DNA of 7,868 nucleotides from Planctomycetota bacterium. Lineage in GTDB: Bacteria > Planctomycetota > Phycisphaerae > WQYP01. Under the pieces are notes generated by a model. That model ran no database searches. It had not been told where the DNA came from and saw nothing but the letters and a program-made list of their open reading frames with translations. The position numbers and the translations under genes were made by a program. Position 1 is the first letter of the stretch. Every line of letters begins with the position of its first letter. This document shows, piece by piece, positions 7,603 through 7,868 of this stretch. The stretch is from the NCBI GenBank assembly GCA_021780285.1, contig JAJXZA010000296.1:1-7868 (forward strand), in the 5' to 3' direction.

Positions 7603-7630
7603 CTTCGCGTCTTCGCTGCTTCGCGGTGAA
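7603..7630. repeat. Three tandem 8-bp units of the CTTCGCGN type ending in CTTCGCGGTGAA
   Basis: The units are CTTCGCGT, CTTCGCTG and CTTCGCGG, followed by TGAA. The reverse strand starts TTCACCGCGAAG and translates to FTAKQRRRE, a string familiar from spurious hypothetical proteins called over this repeat type. It sits 33 bp after the 9-bp tract and 24 bp before the first hairpin repeat, so the whole stretch looks like one dispersed-repeat cluster. Confidence 0.6.
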
Positions 7631-7654
7631 AATCGGAACCTCGATTCGCAGGGC

Positions 7655-7730
7655 AATCCCGATAGCTTGCACCATGCCACATCGGGATTTCGCCATCCCT
7701 GCCTCAAGGCAGATGTACGCAGAGGTTTTT
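7655..7730. repeat. Hairpin-rich repeat, copy 1
   Basis: A perfect 9-bp stem AATCCCGAT (7655-7663) pairs with ATCGGGATT (7681-7689) around a 17-base loop. After GCCATCC comes a second hairpin, CTGCC-TCAA-GGCAG (7699-7712), then TACGCAGAGGTTTTT. The same order of parts recurs in copy 2. The orientation shown is the plus strand; which strand matters, if either is transcribed, is unknown. The T-run lies 13 bases past the second stem, too far for an ordinary intrinsic terminator. Confidence 0.6.
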
Positions 7731-7764
7731 CGCTACGGGGCGCTGCGCGACGAGGGTTCACCGC

Positions 7765-7841
7765 ATCCCGATAGAAGGTGTTCCTACCCTATCGGGGATT
7801 TTGGCATCCATGCCTCAAGGCGGGGTAACGCAGGGGTTTTT
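7765..7841. repeat. Hairpin-rich repeat, copy 2
   Basis: CCCGATAG (7767-7774) pairs with CTATCGGG (7789-7796), with flanking AT/AT and one bulged G. An inner AGG-TGTT-CCT can extend the stem. Then follow GGCATCC, the small hairpin TGCC-TCAA-GGCG (7811-7822) and TAACGCAGGGGTTTTT. It aligns with copy 1 across most of its length, offset by about 110 bases. The loop of the first hairpin is unrelated to that of copy 1, but both stems are kept. Confidence 0.6.
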
Positions 7842-7868
7842 AAATTTGTTTTTAGGGGCGATGGTTGG

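Noticed and set aside
7689..7730. Intrinsic terminator in repeat copy 1
   Set aside because: The T-run lies 13 bases past the stem and no gene ends just upstream.
7355..7774. Overlapping frames on both strands in the 3' tail (113 and 102 codons)
   Set aside because: Both run through the tandem tracts and hairpin repeats; the translations (such as FTAKQRRRE) are typical of repeat-derived false genes.
7655..7841. CRISPR-like array
   Set aside because: Only two copies, about 110 bp apart, with internal hairpins and no regular spacers or cas gene.

Overview
The window looks like an accessory, repeat-scarred part of a free-living polysaccharide-degrading bacterium. A large exported heparinase II/III-like protein with a chitobiase-C-type repeat and a PA14-like domain, an alpha-L-rhamnosidase (GH78) and intergenic short-period CTCTGCGG / CTTCGCGG repeats are typical of Planctomycetota, Verrucomicrobiota or Acidobacteriota. 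The phylum is inference; there is no marker gene here.

Layout. (1) Bases 1-3523, + strand: the 3' part, probably nearly all, of a ~1170-residue secreted polysaccharide lyase-like protein whose start codon probably lies left of the window. (2) 3524-4395: a degraded, mostly non-coding gap. It holds a 128-bp element with perfect 10-bp inverted ends and further roughly concentric inverted repeats (3811-3938), and only weak coding traces. (3) 4396-6083, - strand: the C-terminal ~560 residues of a GH78 alpha-L-rhamnosidase, convergent with the lyase gene. The N-terminal ~300 or more residues are missing and the frame is cut exactly at the edge of (4). (4) 6082-6224: a 143-bp non-autonomous transposon-like element with near-identical 14-bp terminal inverted repeats and TA (or CTAG) flanks. 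(5) 6227-6586 and 6622-7317, + strand: two consecutive unknown genes, the first abutting the element and possibly also missing its 5' end, the second a three-helix membrane protein. (6) 7318-7868: no credible gene. It holds two short tandem-repeat tracts and two copies, about 110 bp apart, of a ~76-bp hairpin-rich repeat.

How it fits together. The lyase and the rhamnosidase would both act on rhamnose-containing acidic polysaccharides, so this was plausibly a glycan-degradation locus. The rhamnosidase is now broken. The 143-bp element sits where two unrelated sequences meet, so it marks a rearrangement between element copies, an insertion followed by deletion, or an assembly join. I see no CRISPR array, tRNA, rRNA or complete transposase gene, and no confidently recognisable novel multi-gene system. 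The most unusual material is the three families of structured repeats and the element-bounded junction.
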